This document shows positions 5,540-5,735 of a stretch of 5,735 bases of DNA, one piece after another. The stretch is from Deltaproteobacteria bacterium. GTDB taxonomy: Bacteria > Desulfobacterota > GWC2-55-46 > DRQE01. Every line of letters starts with the position of its first letter. Position 1 is the stretch's first letter. The position numbers and the translations under genes are program-made. The notes beneath the pieces were generated by a model. The model was given only the letters and a program-made list of their open reading frames with translations. It searched no databases and had not been told where the DNA came from. The DNA lies in NCBI GenBank assembly GCA_030631875.1, contig DAOVKH010000119.1, positions 1 through 5,735 on the forward strand. Reading direction: 5' to 3'.

Positions 5540-5735
5540 CTATTCTGTTATCTTCGTTACGACTCCGGCGCCGACCGTTCTGCCGCCCTCACGAATGGCA
5601 AAGCGCAGACCCTCGTCCATGGCTATCGGAGTTATCAGCTCGACGTTAATGCTCACGTTATCGCCGGGCATTACCATCTCGGTACCTTCCGGGAGCTCAA
5701 CAACGCCCGTTACGTCGGTCGTACGGAAGAAGAAC
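5540..5735 (-). CDS. tuf: Elongation factor Tu, C-terminal end (5' part outside window)
   Basis: EF-Tu delivers aminoacyl-tRNA to the ribosomal A site as a GTP complex. Only the last 64 residues are in the window, starting FFFRTTDVTGVVELPEG and ending GAGVVTKITE with a TAG stop (5542-5540). This is the C-terminal part of beta-barrel domain 3, including MPGDNV, ITPIAMDEGLRFAIREGGRTVG and the conserved final strand. The single base at the right edge fits the usual Gln codon before FFF. Because tuf is often duplicated, this may be one of two copies; the window cannot tell. It is the upstream neighbour of rpmG and the ribosomal-protein cluster. Confidence 0.98.
   Translation of the reverse strand, partial: FFFRTTDVTGVVELPEGTEMVMPGDNVSINVELITPIAMDEGLRFAIREGGRTVGAGVVTKITE

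Overview
This window is one stretch of a bacterial chromosome in which every recognisable gene lies on the minus strand. Read 5'->3' on that strand, from the right end of the window to the left, the order is tuf (3' end only), rpmG, tRNA-Trp(CCA), secE, nusG, rplK, rplA, rplJ, rplL, rpoB (5' third only). This is the widely conserved tuf-secE-nusG-L11/L1-L10/L12-RNA polymerase block. All plus-strand open frames are antisense shadows of these genes. I see no mobile element, CRISPR array, prophage or foreign insertion.

The organism is a bacterium of moderate GC content. SecE is the short form with a single membrane span. L33 is the zinc-binding form. RpoB opens with a segment (DIPNLIEVQ) typical of many Gram-negative lineages, and it is about 30 residues longer than E. 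coli RpoB by the point where it leaves the window. Together with the gene order this suggests a Desulfobacterota/Nitrospirota-like lineage, but the window does not settle the taxonomy.

Region by region: 5540-5735 is the EF-Tu C-terminus. 5403-5539 is a spacer with one small hairpin. 5253-5402 is rpmG and 5146-5222 is tRNA-Trp. 5003-5145 is a structured spacer ahead of secE. secE and nusG overlap by 14 nt, and NusG carries an unusual 55-residue acidic N-terminal extension. 4062-4134 is a short folded leader ahead of rplK with the layout expected of an L1 autoregulatory site. rplK and rplA are 8 nt apart. 2533-2928 is a 396-nt gene-free leader ahead of rplJ that contains a kink-turn-like element resembling the L10 leader. 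rplJ starts at TTG, with rplL 80 nt downstream. 1374-1546 holds a very long imperfect hairpin just before rpoB.

The genes work together in gene expression: EF-Tu and tRNA-Trp in elongation; L33, L11, L1, L10 and L7/L12 in the 50S subunit (L11/L10/L12 forming the GTPase-associated stalk); NusG and RpoB in transcription; SecE in protein export. The non-coding interest lies in three leaders (before rplK, rplJ and rpoB), whose folds fit the autogenous and processing controls known for this operon elsewhere. No convincing sigma-70 promoter and no classical intrinsic terminator (stem plus long T-run) was found, which fits one or a few long transcripts entering from the right.
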